Below, one piece after another: positions 25,200-36,380 of a stretch of DNA of 64,000 nt. This stretch comes from Verticillium longisporum (Eukaryota; Ascomycota; Sordariomycetes; Glomerellales; Plectosphaerellaceae). Numbering within the stretch: position 1 is the first letter of the stretch; each line of letters begins with the position of its first letter. Under the pieces are notes generated by a model, which made no database searches, had not been told where the DNA came from, and saw nothing but the letters and a program-made list of their open reading frames with translations. The stretch lies in NCBI GenBank assembly GCA_019188255.1, contig JAETXT010000009.1, positions 3,224,001 through 3,288,000 on the forward strand. The letters are read 5' to 3'. A program made the translations under genes and the position numbers.

Positions 25200-26391
25200 A
25201 AGCTCGAATCGTCCGCTCTCTCCTCTCCTCGACGTGCAGTGCAGCCCTTTGCGTGGACACAAAGCCAGCATCGCAACGACTTCTGTCCACAACGGCATCC
25301 TCCCCCAAATCCCCATGCCCTGGTCTGCCTTGTCACCCTGCTTTCGCCTCCCGCTGCGTTGGGGATGCAGGGGCCCACCCCACCACGCGATAAGCGGCGG
25401 AACGACTGGCTTCGGCGGATCGCTTCAGCAACTGCTGGCTCGCTGACCTGCCCGCTGGGCCGCCCACCACCTAACTAACTCGGGCAAAGTTGGTCCTTCC
25501 ATCCTCCGACTTTCCCTGAGGGCCCCAGGGCCAACCCGAGACAAGTTTTTGAGCCTTTTCTGGTCATCCCAAGAAACATTGCCCGTGTGATCCCGACACC
25601 CGACTCACGACGAGGGGGCCATGTGCCAGCCCAGTGGCTTTGGTCCAGTCGCTCCCATATCCCGTGCTCAGTCGTCGAACATGATCGTTCCCTGTCTGCC
25701 CGAGAGATAGGACTTCCAAGATGGCCGCCCTTCATAGAGCAGGGGGCTGGCAAGGCGTCCCGCAGAACCCAAGCAACAGAAGGTCTTGAGGAAACTGTGC
25801 CGCAGATTCGGCGTGGACAAGGCCCGACTGCCCACTGACATCCCGGAAACCCCGCCATCCCGCTCCTGCTTGCCCCCCTCGCAGTGCGATCCATACCCAC
25901 CTTGGCCCCCCTCCAAGACCCTTCCCTAAGCCGTGTCTGGCAAGTCGGGCGCCCGCAACTGGGACCCTGGCCCACTTGCCTGCTGACAACCCCCTTCCCC
26001 CCCCCCCTTATCGATAGGTGCTAATCGACCCCTTCTTCTTCAGTCGCCCATCCCCCAGCTCTACCTCTTGGGAAATCATTTCGACAGTCCGTCGCCGACA
26101 GAGCTGTCCATATTCTTGAGTTCTTCTCCATTGCATAGTTCAACTTTTATTCCAATCGAATGTTCTTGCGACTGCGAGCACGGCGTCAAGTCTTCCTCTC
26201 GACATGAGAAAGGGTTGACCGAACAGCCAAACCTCACCCCTCCCCCCACCTCAACTTTTGTCCGACGCCGATTACGATATCCCGAGGACTGTCTTCACGG
26301 CCAGTTCCCATCGTCCGTTGCTTCTGTCTCCAGCCTCGACCAACCTCGTTATAGTCCCCCGATTCTCTTGTCGCCCAGATTCATCGTCATG

Positions 26392-28434
26392 CCCGACATG
26401 CAGGAGTCTATTGCGAGCCCTGCGCTCACGGAGGTGGTTGACGAGCAAAACCCCGACCTCCACGAGGTCCCGGTCAAGAAAGGCAACCGACAAAGACTCC
26501 TCCACCGCATCCAACGCATTTCTTCCTCCCCCTCCTTGGTTTCCATAGGACGACCCAGAGCACGCAGTACCCCTTACAGAGGCAAGGGTCATCTGTCTTG
26601 CGTCAGCCTCTCCGGTGGCCCTATCACAAGCATTACAGATGGCAGCGATTCCTACTTCCCCGCAGGAGCCTCAGCATCAGATTATGCGAACGCCTCGGAT
26701 CGTCAAGCTGGCACACCAGCCAGCGAGAAGGCCCATTTCGACGCCAACGTTCGCAGAATCGAGACCGGAGTGACGCCATTCAATCCCTTGACACCGGGGG
26801 CGTACACGATTGGCCTACCAACTGACATCAAACCCGTCCCGAAAATACTGCTAGCAACCCCTGCGATTCCGAAAAAGAACTTTGACTTCTGGAAAGACAT
26901 GCCACACGAGATCAGTGTACACATTTTCTCCTTCCTGCGACCCAAAGAGCTGGTTCAAGCCTCTCGCATCAGCAAGTCGTTCCACGAATTATGCTTTGAT
27001 GGGCAGCTGTGGACGAGTTTCGATGCTTCTCAGTTCCACGACGAGATTCCAGCCGAGTCGCTCGCTAAAATCATCGTAGCTGCTGGTCCCTTTATCAAGG
27101 ACCTCAACTTGCGGGGCTGCGTTCAGGTAGAGCATTACCAAAGGGCTGAGGTCGTTGTCAAGGCTTGCCAAAACCTTTTGGATGCGACTCTCGAAGGCTG
27201 CCGCAACTTTCAAAGGAGTACATTGCATGCCTTGCTTCGCAACAACTCCAGACTTGCCAATCTCAACCTGACAGGCCTCACCGCCGTAACCAACATGTCA
27301 TGCAAGATCATTGCAGAGGCCTGCCCTCAGCTGCAAAGACTGGATGTTTCTTGGTGCACACACATGGACGCCAGAGGCATCAAGGCCGTCGTCAAAGGAT
27401 GCGCGAAACTGACGGACCTACGCGCCAGGGAAATTAGGGGCTTTGACAATCTGGAGGTTGCAGAGGTGCTGTACAGAACCAACAACCTGGAGCGCCTAAT
27501 CCTCAACGGTTGCGCTGATCTGGACGACCGCGCACTCATGGTCATGGTACAGGGCGAAGAGCCTGAAATCGACATCTTGACCGATATCCCTGTTGTTCCC
27601 CGACGCAAGTGGCGCCATCTCGATCTCAGTCGCTGCACCCGCCTTACGAGCAGGGGTGTCCGCGCACTTGGTCACTTGACACCAGACCTTGAAGGCTTGC
27701 AGCTGTCCGGTTGCACAGCATTGACCGACGCTGCACTCGAGACCATTCTGGCTTCGACGCCACGCCTGACTCACCTCGAGCTGGAGGATCTTGCCGAGCT
27801 CACCAACGCCTTCCTTTCCGAACATCTCGCCAAAGCCCCCTGTGCTCCACACCTGGAGCACCTTTCCCTCGGCTACTGCGAAGATCTTGGTGACGCTGGC
27901 ATGCTTCCTGTTGTCAAGAACTGCATTCGGCTGCAGAACATCGACCTGGACAACACGCGCATCAGTGATCTCGTCCTTGCAGAGGCAGCACACATGGTCA
28001 ATAAGCGTGCCAAGCGTACGACGGATTCTCGAGCCCGGCCCTCTGTCAGCCTGAACATGGTTGTGTACGATTGCCAGAACGTCACTTGGACTGGTATCCG
28101 CGAGGTGCTGTTCCGCAATGCTCACGTCCAGCCTGACTCGTATGCCACGGAAGTCATTGGGCTCAAGGCCTTCTACGGCTTCCAGATGACGATCGACGAA
28201 CACATGAAGCGTGTCCTCCGCGGGGACTTTTCGGCAGCCAGCAGGCTGGAACGTCGCTGGGCAGATTACATGCAGGCCAATGAAGAGGCTGGCGCCACAG
28301 GAGCAAGACACCGAAGGCGGCGCCGCCGGGCGAGAGAAGCCCAGATGCTGCACGCCGATGAGGAAGAAGGTGGCATTGCGCATGGCGGGCGCAGGAGAGC
28401 CAGGACAGTTGCTGCTGCCTGTGCTGTCATGTGA
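26392..28434 (+). CDS. F-box / leucine-rich repeat protein (SCF substrate receptor)
   Basis: Single-exon gene, 680 aa from the ATG at 26392 (MPDMQESIASP). The frame stays open upstream to an ATG at 26068 (788 aa). I prefer the downstream start because the extra 108 residues come from pyrimidine-rich, leader-like DNA, while conserved fungal homologs begin near the NRQRLLHRIQRISSSPS segment. An F-box lies at about 164-210 (DFWKDMPHEISVHIFSFLRP). It is followed by roughly a dozen cysteine-containing LRRs (LNLRGCVQVEHYQRAE, LDVSWCTHMDARGIKAV, HLSLGYCEDLGDAGM). The basic tail has an RHRRRRRRARE cluster that may direct nuclear import. Such proteins bind Skp1 through the F-box and recruit substrates to SCF ubiquitin ligase. 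The substrate is unknown; the LRR style is Grr1/Amn1-like. Confidence 0.85.
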   Translation, partial: PDMQESIASPALTEVVDEQNPDLHEVPVKKGNRQRLLHRIQRISSSPSLVSIGRPRARSTPYRGKGHLSCVSLSGGPITSITDGSDSYFPAGASASDYANASDRQAGTPASEKAHFDANVRRIETGVTPFNPLTPGAYTIGLPTDIKPVPKILLATPAIPKKNFDFWKDMPHEISVHIFSFLRPKELVQASRISKSFHELCFDGQLWTSFDASQFHDEIPAESLAKIIVAAGPFIKDLNLRGCVQVEHYQRAEVVVKACQNLLDATLEGCRNFQRSTLHALLRNNSRLANLNLTGLTAVTNMSCKIIAEACPQLQRLDVSWCTHMDARGIKAVVKGCAKLTDLRAREIRGFDNLEVAEVLYRTNNLERLILNGCADLDDRALMVMVQGEEPEIDILTDIPVVPRRKWRHLDLSRCTRLTSRGVRALGHLTPDLEGLQLSGCTALTDAALETILASTPRLTHLELEDLAELTNAFLSEHLAKAPCAPHLEHLSLGYCEDLGDAGMLPVVKNCIRLQNIDLDNTRISDLVLAEAAHMVNKRAKRTTDSRARPSVSLNMVVYDCQNVTWTGIREVLFRNAHVQPDSYATEVIGLKAFYGFQMTIDEHMKRVLRGDFSAASRLERRWADYMQANEEAGATGARHRRRRRRAREAQMLHADEEEGGIAHGGRRRARTVAAACAVM

Positions 28435-29006
28435 AGGGAGAGCTTCGTAGCGGAGTGTGCATTTCGAGCGTAAGCAGGCGTGGCCAGCGGCCCCGGGGGC
28501 TGCGGTCACGCCCACCTGGCATATGGGATATTGTGAAATATATTAGGCGTCTTGGTGGTACGGGAAGTACCGGTGGGGCTGGCATGCTTGGATCAGGGTA
28601 TTGATTTATAGACACGTGTGGCCATTGGGGCCCGGGGTCAGGTGTCTTTCGCGGCGCTTGACGGCCTTCGTCAACGCCCTTCAAGAATTTAGGGAGCATG
28701 ATAGTCTGTCTCTATCCAGTTGTCCTCTACTGATATCGCGTACGAACGGCATCCCAGCGCGACCTCGTGATACGTCACCAAGATGACGCTAGTAGGGTTT
28801 CACTTGAGGCTCTCCATTTCTTGGCCGTCAGACGAATCTGAGGTCTGCTTCGGAGCGGCCATGTTGTTTGCAACTTCAGCCGGGAAACACTGCCCCCTTT
28901 CCGATCCGTTCCTGGATCCTGAAGTGCTGGCCAAGGGACATTGCCCGGCCCCGTGACAAACTGCGCCACCATCACCGTGGAAATCAGAACAGCAGCGCTA
29001 TCCCTT
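28435..29006. other. Short spacer between convergent genes
   Basis: Holds the 3' UTRs of the F-box gene (+) and Iwr1 (-). No other feature was seen. Confidence 0.6.
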
Positions 29007-30526
29007 CTAACCAGATCCAAACTGGCGAATGTATCGCCGGATACGCTCCTGATGCACGTCCTCGTCGTCGCCGCTAAAAGTCATCTCCTCGTCCTCGCCG
29101 TCATAGTAAGCGTCAAACTCGTCCCCGTCCGAGGTCTGGCCCTGGCGGTAGAGGTAGGCATTGCGACCGTACTCGTCGTCCGAGTCGACCTCGTCTTCGG
29201 GGTAGTCGGCCGTGTAGTGGTTCTCGGCTGTAATTTCAAGGTACATGAGCGCTCTGCCGCATTGGGGGTGGCAAGGGGTAAAGGAGAGTTTAGGTTGCTC
29301 AAATCAACGTACCGTTTTCGTCCTCTTCGTCATCCGGCAGCTCATCCGAGTCGGACTCGTCGAAGCCGTAAAAGAGCTCCATGTCCTCCTCCGTGTCGAA
29401 TTTGAGCACGCCGATCTGCTCGGGCGGGATCTGGCCGAGCGCCAGCAGCGGGGTGGCCGTCTTGTGCGTGTCGGGGGCGAGTTCGTAGACGACAATCTCG
29501 TAGTCGTCGTCGGACATGTCGACGTCCTGGGCCTCGGGGGCGTCCCTGGCGTCGAGCTCGCGCGCCAGCTCGGGGTGGCGTCGGCGAAGCGCTTGGCGGG
29601 GGCCTTGGGCTTGAACCTGGACGGGGACGCGGGGGTCTTCTTCTTGATCTCGGCAAGATTCAGGCCTATCTCGTGGAGGACCCACTGGTCCATGTCGGCT
29701 GCGATCTTGTCGGTCTCGTCTGTGCGGTTGACCGGTGGGAGGGGCTTGTGATGGGGTTCGGGGCCGGGGCCTTTGGCGGCGGCGTCCGGGGTGGGCGTCG
29801 TGGAGTTGGGTGTGGTGTCTGCAGGGGAAGGAGCAGGTCGATTCAGACGTCGCGCGCTGGGTTTCTTGATCTTCCTCTCCATCGTTTTCTCCGTGTGTGC
29901 CTCTGGTGCCCCATGCTGCTGCTGTACCGATGGTCTCAGAGGGAGCGTCTTGTTCAGCGCACCATGGGCGCCGCGCTCGACAAACACTGCGGTGCCGTAT
30001 CGAGACTTGCGATTCTTCGTGATGCCGGAGCCTCTGCTTCGTGAGGACGGGGCCTGCATGGAAGCCCGCGACATGTGGAAGAAGCGTTGTGCGCCAAACG
30101 CAGGCAGTCCGGTTGTCTTCAGGGCGGCGTCCGTCTTTGACGCATGGTCTTTGGTGGAGCTTAGCTGAGCGGCTGGTGCTTGTGGTTTCGTAGCCGTTTT
30201 CCCCTCGTCGTAAGGTTGATCTTGGACCTTGGAAGACTGTATTATGGGCGCGGTTTCGGGAGGTAAATTTTGGAAGTCGTTCGAGAGGGGATGGACGGAA
30301 GGGGGCAGGGCCTTTGGTTGATCTTTGGCCTCGCCATTGCGCCGTTTGTAGACAAAGTTTTTCAGGTGGCGCTTCGTTCCCGACTCGAGATCTATGATGT
30401 ATGAGCACTCTCGTACCAGCACGGAATCTTGCGATCAGGGGCTGAGAACCCACGTAGATAGTTGACAGGGGCCTCCTCAGCGCCGCGCTTGCGCTTGATG
30501 TGGATGGTCTGCGGAGGGGCTGACAT
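29007..30526 (-). CDS. IWR1: RNA polymerase II nuclear import factor Iwr1, with an apparent 1-nt frameshift
   Basis: Exons 30526-30454, 30391-29313 and 29227-29007, with introns of 62 and 85 nt. The start reads MSAPPQTIHIKRKRG, the usual basic N-terminus. Exon 3 carries the Iwr1 signature: acidic YPEDEVDSDDEYGRNAYLYR, then further Asp/Glu-rich sequence and RIRRYIRQFG. Iwr1 binds assembled RNA polymerase II and carries it into the nucleus (family knowledge). The summed exon length is 1373, one short of a multiple of three. Homology moves from one frame (RFKPKAPAKRFAD) to another (HPELARELDARDAPEAQDVD) at about 29575-29586, where one added G on the plus strand would restore continuity. Either the assembly lacks a base or the gene is broken; an expected full length is about 457 aa. 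Confidence 0.82.
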
Positions 30527-32489
30527 GACCCTGACAAGAGGGACAGCCTATTCGATCCGGTGTAGGGGTGCTAAGAAGAGATGCGAGGACACATGAGAAT
30601 ATGGTGCCTTTTGCGCAGTTGAGTTGTTCCTGGGTGATGTCACTTGGAAGAGCGAGTTTGTCGGTCAAGGAGCGACGGCCGTGGACCACTTTTTGGCGGG
30701 CCATACTGATGAAGGGAGCGATAAGCAATTCTTGATGCTTATCATTCGGTGACGCCATTGGTGGCCATTCAGACGCATATGTCTGGGTAGGTACCTAGGT
30801 CCCTACCTAGGTAAGTACTTTACAAAGCAAGGTAGCAACTCACTCTTGCGAAGGTGCCTTCGTTGCCTCGGGGCTTCACAATCGACCTGCATGGCGAGAC
30901 TCCATGAAGGAGGTTTGCAATAGGCTTGCAGATTTCCGAGCTGACTGGGCCGAGTGAGGTGCAAGATGGTTTGTTGCCTGGTCCAAGCGGCCAGTATAGC
31001 GGCTATTGGGCGCCGCAATGGCCTGGCAAGCCTGGCAAGGATACCCACCTGGGGAGGTATCTTAGAGGTGCGCTTTCAGTGGAGCGAGGCTTGCATTGAG
31101 CGAGGTCCACCTCCAGACGGCGATCGTGAGATGTCCGGGGATGCTCTACCTAATAATAATGACAGCATCGTGAGCAAAGACTTGATCCACCTACCTATAT
31201 TTCACAATGTCATCCCAAACCCCGCCTCGGCCCTGCTGTACCACCATGCGTACCCCAACTTGAGGCTTTCAGATGCTGCCGACATGGCCTGCGGGCATTA
31301 GCATTCGCTAATCATGGCCGCCTGTGTTCTGGCCACACGCTGGTGGCAGGCCCGTCACACCGGCCCAACTGCTACGGCAGCAGCTGATGCGGGGATCGGC
31401 CCAGGCATGTCCCTCGACAAGTCCCCGATACTTTGGTAACGAAGCGCCAGGCAGTCAATAGGCAGGTTCCCGAGACATGCAGATAGGCCTCCCGCCCGCC
31501 TGCCCAAAAGCTCCGGGCTTCGTACCTACCTACTAGGTAGCTGCCAGCCAGGCCAGGCTACACAGAATGGCAGCAGTGACACATGTACCTTTCTCCACGT
31601 TGTATGCCTTCGAGGTACTCCGCTGCGCTGAGCCTGAACCTGAGCGTCTGGCGCGCGGATGACATGGCGTGGTATGACGCGCCATGCCCATTCCTTGGAA
31701 GATGTCTGGTCTGGGTCTGGGGCCTGGGGCCTGAAGCACGCCTGCTCGGCTTAAACCGCTGGCGAGGCTTTCTTTTGCCTTGACATTGCCCCCAACATGA
31801 GCATACTGAGAAATTATGCACTCTTCCATCTCCAGTATCTCCTCATACGATCCCTTTAAGCTGTGAGCTTCAGGCCCTCCTGCAAGAGACTCCAACCAGT
31901 AAGTGCTCTTACGTATCGCGCGTGGCAAGAGCTGCACTGCTTGGCCTACCCCTCCTCTCGTTTCGTTCCGGTCCTCCCTTCCCACTGCTGTTCCTGTTAC
32001 CACACGCCATCTGATTCACGAAGCCTCATCACGGCAAACAGCCTGTCAACCTCTTTGATCACACACGACCCTAGAAGCTACCCTTCCATCCTCTTTTGAT
32101 CTATCATATTCATTCCCTTGCGACTGCATCCATTTTCTACTTTCCTTTCCATTGTAAAAACAAACTGGTGCCATCCAGCCGCGGGCACACTTCCTTGTGT
32201 AACAATTCCCAAAACCACCCAAACATCGTCATTAACAATCGTCTCTAGCAAGGCAACATCTGTCGACGAGACAGAAACGGCGCATCATAGAGTCACCGTC
32301 ATCATTTACCACTGTGGTAACACCCAGCGCAAGGCTCATTGCCCAACATTGACTGCTTCGAGAAGCTTCAAGGCGGGCGATATACGACGGACCTAGTCCC
32401 CCGTGCTATACGCCGACAGCCCAGGCACCCGCAAACAATCACTGCCACGGGCATGACAACGTCATAAGTCAAGAGAAGCATTTGCAATC
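30527..32489. other. Divergent promoter region of Iwr1 and the CBM48 gene
   Basis: About 2 kb without credible coding sequence. It includes a palindromic ggtacctaggtccctacctaggta tract (30788-30822, over two pieces), a tacctacctactaggta tract near 31524-31540, and a pyrimidine-rich leader before 32490. Confidence 0.55.
30788..30822. repeat. TACCTAGGT inverted-repeat tract
   Basis: Two cctaggt cores in close succession (gtacctaggt and tacctaggta), about 270 bp upstream of the Iwr1 start. The same motif family recurs in other intergenic regions of the window. Confidence 0.75.
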
Positions 32490-34235
32490 ATGGCTGCCTC
32501 CAAGGTTCCCATCACACTCACATATCGGAAGCCTGGTACACAACCGCCTCTATTCGTCGCTGGGACCTTCTCCAATCCACAATGGGAGGCGCAAGAGATG
32601 CAGGTCACCACAGGGGACGACGGAGAGCATACGTTCTCCAAACCCCTGCACCTTCCCCCCGGATCCAAGATTCAGTACAAAATCCGCATCGGTCCCGGAG
32701 ATTGGTGGGTTCTCAACGATGACGCGCCGACGGGTACGTATATCCAAAGCATTGATACCCTGCTTGCCCAACGCCCACGACTTGAAGCCTAACGCACGCG
32801 TACAGTGACCGACGAGGCCGGAAACCGCAACAACGTATTGATTGCCCCAGAACGCGACGAGGCCCATGCGGACGACGAGGCGCGGAACAACGACTCAATC
32901 GACGAACGTTCCAATACTTCACACGCGGGCGTAAACATGAACGGCTCGACACACAGCGAGGTCCTTCCTGCGCCGAAACCTCGCGGCGTTGACAAGCTAC
33001 GGGAGCGCAGCGAGGAGGAGCTCCAGCACCTCACAGCGACACCCCCCGAGGAGGTCGCGGAAACTGCCGCCGAAGTCGCTGACACGGCCGAAAATCTGGA
33101 TGCTGATAAGGTACGAGTTTGTCCCAAGTCGTGCGATTAGACAGGACAGGCATCTGACAATGACCACAAGGACGGCAAGGACACGAATGACAGGGAGAAC
33201 TCTACTGTCTGTCTCATTGACAGTTTCCCGGATGAAGAGGAGGACCTCGATGCCCAGAGCGAGCTTCCCCCCCTCTTTGCCCATGAATGCCTCGGCGGTT
33301 CCGACCCTGTGCCTGAAGTCGTCTCACCCCCTGTCCGACGCAGCAGCGAGGCGCGCAGCGGCAGTGTCGATTACAATATCGACAAGTACGATCTCAACGA
33401 TCCCACACTCGAAAGGTGGCCGTCGGACCGCAACGCCATCATGGACGCTGTGCGGCGCGTTGAGTCATCGCGCGATGAAGACCAGACCTATGTCCTGGGC
33501 TCACCCATCTCACCCATCATCACCTCGCGCCGCGCGAGCAAGATTGAGGAAGACATTGCTCTTTCACCCGAGTTCCCAAGTCTCGTCACCGCGGCCAAGC
33601 TTGACGTACCGACTAGAAAGCAGTCGCATGGCTCTATGGTGTCCAATCGATCTCTGACATCTCTTGCTTCCATTGTGGAAGAGGATAACAGACGCATCGA
33701 GGAAGAGGGGGATGACGAGGAGGCCGTGGAGGATCTTCGACCTTCGCCTGTGGTTCGCTTGCCCAGCCCTGCCGTCAAGGTGACCCCTGATCTCCTGCGC
33801 TCTCCTGCTAGCGATGACGACGAGGGTGTGGTCCTGAAGAGTTCTCGCTCCGATCTCGACCTCAAGAGCGACACGAACACACCAGCTGCAGCGTTGGAAC
33901 TTCCAGAACATGCGACTAGCAAGAGCCAACCCAGTCCACCCGTCCAACAGGACCAACCCAGCGCCCGCGCGCCCCCACCAGACGAGATGGACGAGCTGGA
34001 CGACGACGGAGCCGATGGCAGCATTGGACAGCGTGCCGCCCCGCAAGGAGAGGATTCGGCGGATGGCCAGCTGCGCAGGCGGAATCTCAGCAACGACGGT
34101 TCTGTTGCGTCCAGCTCCGCTCAGGGCGCCAAGAATGCCGACAGCAGCAACTGGCTCCAAGCCTTCTTCCGTGTGCTCTTTGTCGACTGGATCGGGGGCT
34201 TTGTCCGCCAACTCTTCCACGGCAACCGCAAGTAG
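32490..34235 (+). CDS. CBM48 (AMPK glycogen-binding-like) domain protein
   Basis: Three exons, 32490-32733, 32806-33110 and 33171-34235, introns of 72 and 60 nt, 537 aa. An alternative acceptor at 33149 would add seven residues in frame. Residues about 5-95 form an early-set/CBM48 fold typical of AMPK beta glycogen-binding domains: VPITLTYRKPG, PPLFVAGTFSNPQWE, IQYKIRIGPGDWWVLNDDAPT. The middle is acidic and low-complexity. The end is a conserved hydrophobic segment (SNWLQAFFRVLFVDWIGGF) followed by RQLFHGNRK, suggesting a membrane-associating tail. Yeast proteins with the same N-terminal domain include Mdg1 and Crp1. Carbohydrate binding is inferred and the tail's role is unknown. Confidence 0.8.
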
Positions 34236-34757
34236 TATTATGGCCTGATGGCTGCTGGTGCGGCGGTCATGGCATGGGGCGTTAGGGCGACGCTGGCACC
34301 GGCCGCGCGCTCGAAGGGACAGTAGGGTAGGCCGGCATGGTTTCTGGCCTTTTGTTTCCTCTCTCCGTCATTTTTTTTTCTTCCTTTTCTCTGGTCCTGT
34401 ATTGCGCTGTACGATTATTTTGTGTGTGTAGTAATTGGGGAAGGATCGTGGTCGAATGGACAATATCCACGAAGCGGGCACGGAAGCCTGCCAGGGCTGG
34501 CAGCAGCTTGGCAGGGAAGCAGGCAGGCACACGATGCGTAACGAAACCTCACGACTTTTCTGCACTGTTTCCGGCCGTCATGCCGTTGTTGCTACTGAAT
34601 ATGCTACTCCAACAGAATTGCTGCGCGTGGTATCATGTGTTTGTTGATCATGTCGTTCCTGTCCTCTCGTGATGGCGCTCGCTGGTATTCAATGAGTCAC
34701 TCACGCCTTTTCTCTTGGTCAAGACGGCGCGCCAGCCAGCCGGCCAGCGACCGCTCC
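34236..34757. other. Spacer between convergent genes
   Basis: 3' UTRs of the CBM48 gene and the GC-rich gene. Only a T-rich run (34369-34385) was noted. Confidence 0.6.
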
Positions 34758-36380
34758 TCAAATGACCCTCCACACCGCACCAGGCCGCGGCCCCTCGCGC
34801 CGCGCATCGCCGTCCTCGCGGTTCACCCGGCGGATCCACGCCGCCTCGTCCTCGACAGCCGCGCGCTCGACGTCCCGCATGACGGCCAGCTCGTCGAGCA
34901 TGCCCCGCGCCAGGGCGGCGCACGCCTCGAGCGCGCGCGCGGCGTCGGCGGCGGCGTGCGGCGCGGGGAACGCGGGCAGCGCGGCGAGCGGGCGCAGCAG
35001 CAGCGTGTCGAGCTTGCGGGCGTGGCGCGCGGCGTCGGCGTGCCAGGTGGCGTCGAGGGGGCCGGCGAGCAGGGCGAGGGACTGCTTCTGGTCGTCCAGG
35101 TCGAGGGGCTGCTGCAGGGCATCCAGGTCGAGGGCCTGCAGCAGGGCGTCGCGGTCGTGGGGCACGCGGGCGGCCCAGCGGGCGAAGCGGCGCGCGAGGG
35201 CGTCGTGGCTGGTCTCGAGGTCGGGGAGGGCGGCGAGGGCGGCGTCGAGGGGCGGGATGGTGTGCTCGAGGCGGGCGGCGTCGGCGTGCCAGGCGTGGAG
35301 GGCGGCGACGTTGCGGGCTGTGGCGGCGGCGGCGGCGGCGTCCGCGGCGGTGGCGTGGCGCGCGGCGAGGCGGCGGTGGCGCGCGGCGAGGCGGTCGCGG
35401 GCCGAGGCGCGCCAGTCGGCTGCCGTGGCGGGGGCGTCGCGGTGCAGCAGGTGCAGCTGCAGGAGCGTCGTCTGCAGGCGGGCCGTCTCGGCGGTGAGGG
35501 CCAGGTTGGCGGGGAGCTTCGAGGGCGAGGGCGGCGCGAGGTACGAGGCCGTGGCCGGTTTCGGCGCCGTCGTCCGCTGCGGGGAGTAGTGCTGCTGGAG
35601 GGTCGAGAAGGCCGGCTTCTTCTGGAGGAGGCGGGGCGGGTTCGTCGTCGGGTTGGCCGTTGTCGCTGCCGTGGCTGTCGTGCTCGCGGTGGTGGGCTGT
35701 CTGGCAAGCCTTGCGTGGGCCGAGGGCGGCCGCGTGGGATGGCTTGTTGGGCCTGCTGAGGGCGGCCGGTTGATCGTAGAGGCTGCAGGCAGAGAGGGTG
35801 TCGACGAGGCCGTCACCGTACTTCGGGCGCGGACGTGGCCTTGGCTCCTGGCCGGGGCTGTCGTCGTCGACCTTGTTCTCGTGTGGACTGGTAGACCGCC
35901 TGAGGAGGTCGGCCGCTTGACGGTCGCTGCCGCCGAGGACGAGGCATTGGGAGGGTAGCGGGGCCTGCTGGCGTCTGTCTGTTGAGGTCGTGCCGTCGAG
36001 TTCGCCGTGGCAGCGAGTGGCCTCGATGTCGTGCTTGTGCTCGTGGAGGAGGTCATGCTCGTGGAGGAGGTCGTGCTCGTGGCGGTAGGGGTTTTCGAGG
36101 TGACGCTCGGGGGCCGGACGAGGGTGCCAGAGACGGGCCGCGTCCGCCTGGCAGGCGCCTCTTTTGCTGCTGCCGCTGCCGCTGCCGCTGCCGCCGTAGA
36201 AGTGCTTCGCGTGACGGGCCGCAGGGAAGGCAGACGACTCGGGGACATGTTGCGGCGGGCTGTCGTCGCGCTGGCTGTCGGTGTTGCTGGGGCGATGGAC
36301 CTCAGCGACAGGTCGGTGGCTGTTCCTGGCGTCGGTTTTCGCAGGGACCGCGTGCGCGTGAGTGGCGGATTGGACGACAT
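34758..36380 (-). CDS. GC-rich disordered/helical protein of unknown function
   Basis: Single exon, 540 aa, from the ATG at 36380 (MSSNPPLTRTRSLRKP); an in-frame ATG 17 codons upstream is less likely. Residues 1-290 are Ser/Thr/Pro/Ala-rich with a ten-alanine run at 63-72 and basic RTRSLRK-type segments, giving a disordered, wall-protein-like composition, but no signal peptide or GPI signal is seen. Residues about 300-540 are strongly helical and Ala/Leu/Arg-rich (LQTTLLQLHLLHRDA, ALDLDALQQPLDLDDQKQSL), ending WIRRVNREDGDARREGPR. The segment KPAFSTLQQHYSPQ joins the two halves. Third positions are almost all G/C, which opens long false frames on both strands. The helical half looks like a structural or coiled-coil component; automated pipelines may call it an agglutinin because of the Ser/Thr content, which I do not support. 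Confidence 0.7.
   Translation of the reverse strand: MSSNPPLTRTRSLRKPTPGTATDLSLRSIAPATPTASATTARRNMSPSRLPSLRPVTRSTSTAAAAAAAAAAKEAPARRTRPVSGTLVRPPSVTSKTPTATSTTSSTSMTSSTSTSTTSRPLAATANSTARPQQTDASRPRYPPNASSSAAATVKRPTSSGGLPVHTRTRSTTTAPARSQGHVRARSTVTASSTPSLPAASTINRPPSAGPTSHPTRPPSAHARLARQPTTASTTATAATTANPTTNPPRLLQKKPAFSTLQQHYSPQRTTAPKPATASYLAPPSPSKLPANLALTAETARLQTTLLQLHLLHRDAPATAADWRASARDRLAARHRRLAARHATAADAAAAAATARNVAALHAWHADAARLEHTIPPLDAALAALPDLETSHDALARRFARWAARVPHDRDALLQALDLDALQQPLDLDDQKQSLALLAGPLDATWHADAARHARKLDTLLLRPLAALPAFPAPHAAADAARALEACAALARGMLDELAVMRDVERAAVEDEAAWIRRVNREDGDARREGPRPGAVWRVI

Larger units (their letters stand above)
20704..26391. other. Intergenic region between divergent PAS kinase and F-box genes
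   Basis: About 5.7 kb that must hold the promoters of two divergently transcribed genes. No open frame has a recognisable domain; the longest (21146-21775 and 23346-23828) look random. It contains several GGTA-type tracts, a ctgagctggg tandem repeat near 22174-22201, and a TG run at 24156-24196. The last 350 bp before the F-box gene are pyrimidine-rich, as is usual for fungal core promoters and leaders. Confidence 0.5.

Noticed and set aside
26068..26391. Upstream extension of the F-box protein
   Set aside because: Open frame but pyrimidine-rich leader-like sequence; kept only as an alternative start.
30392..30453. A 26-nt intron or a frameshift at the first Iwr1 junction
   Set aside because: A normal 62-nt intron (donor gtgggt, acceptor catag) joins the frames cleanly.
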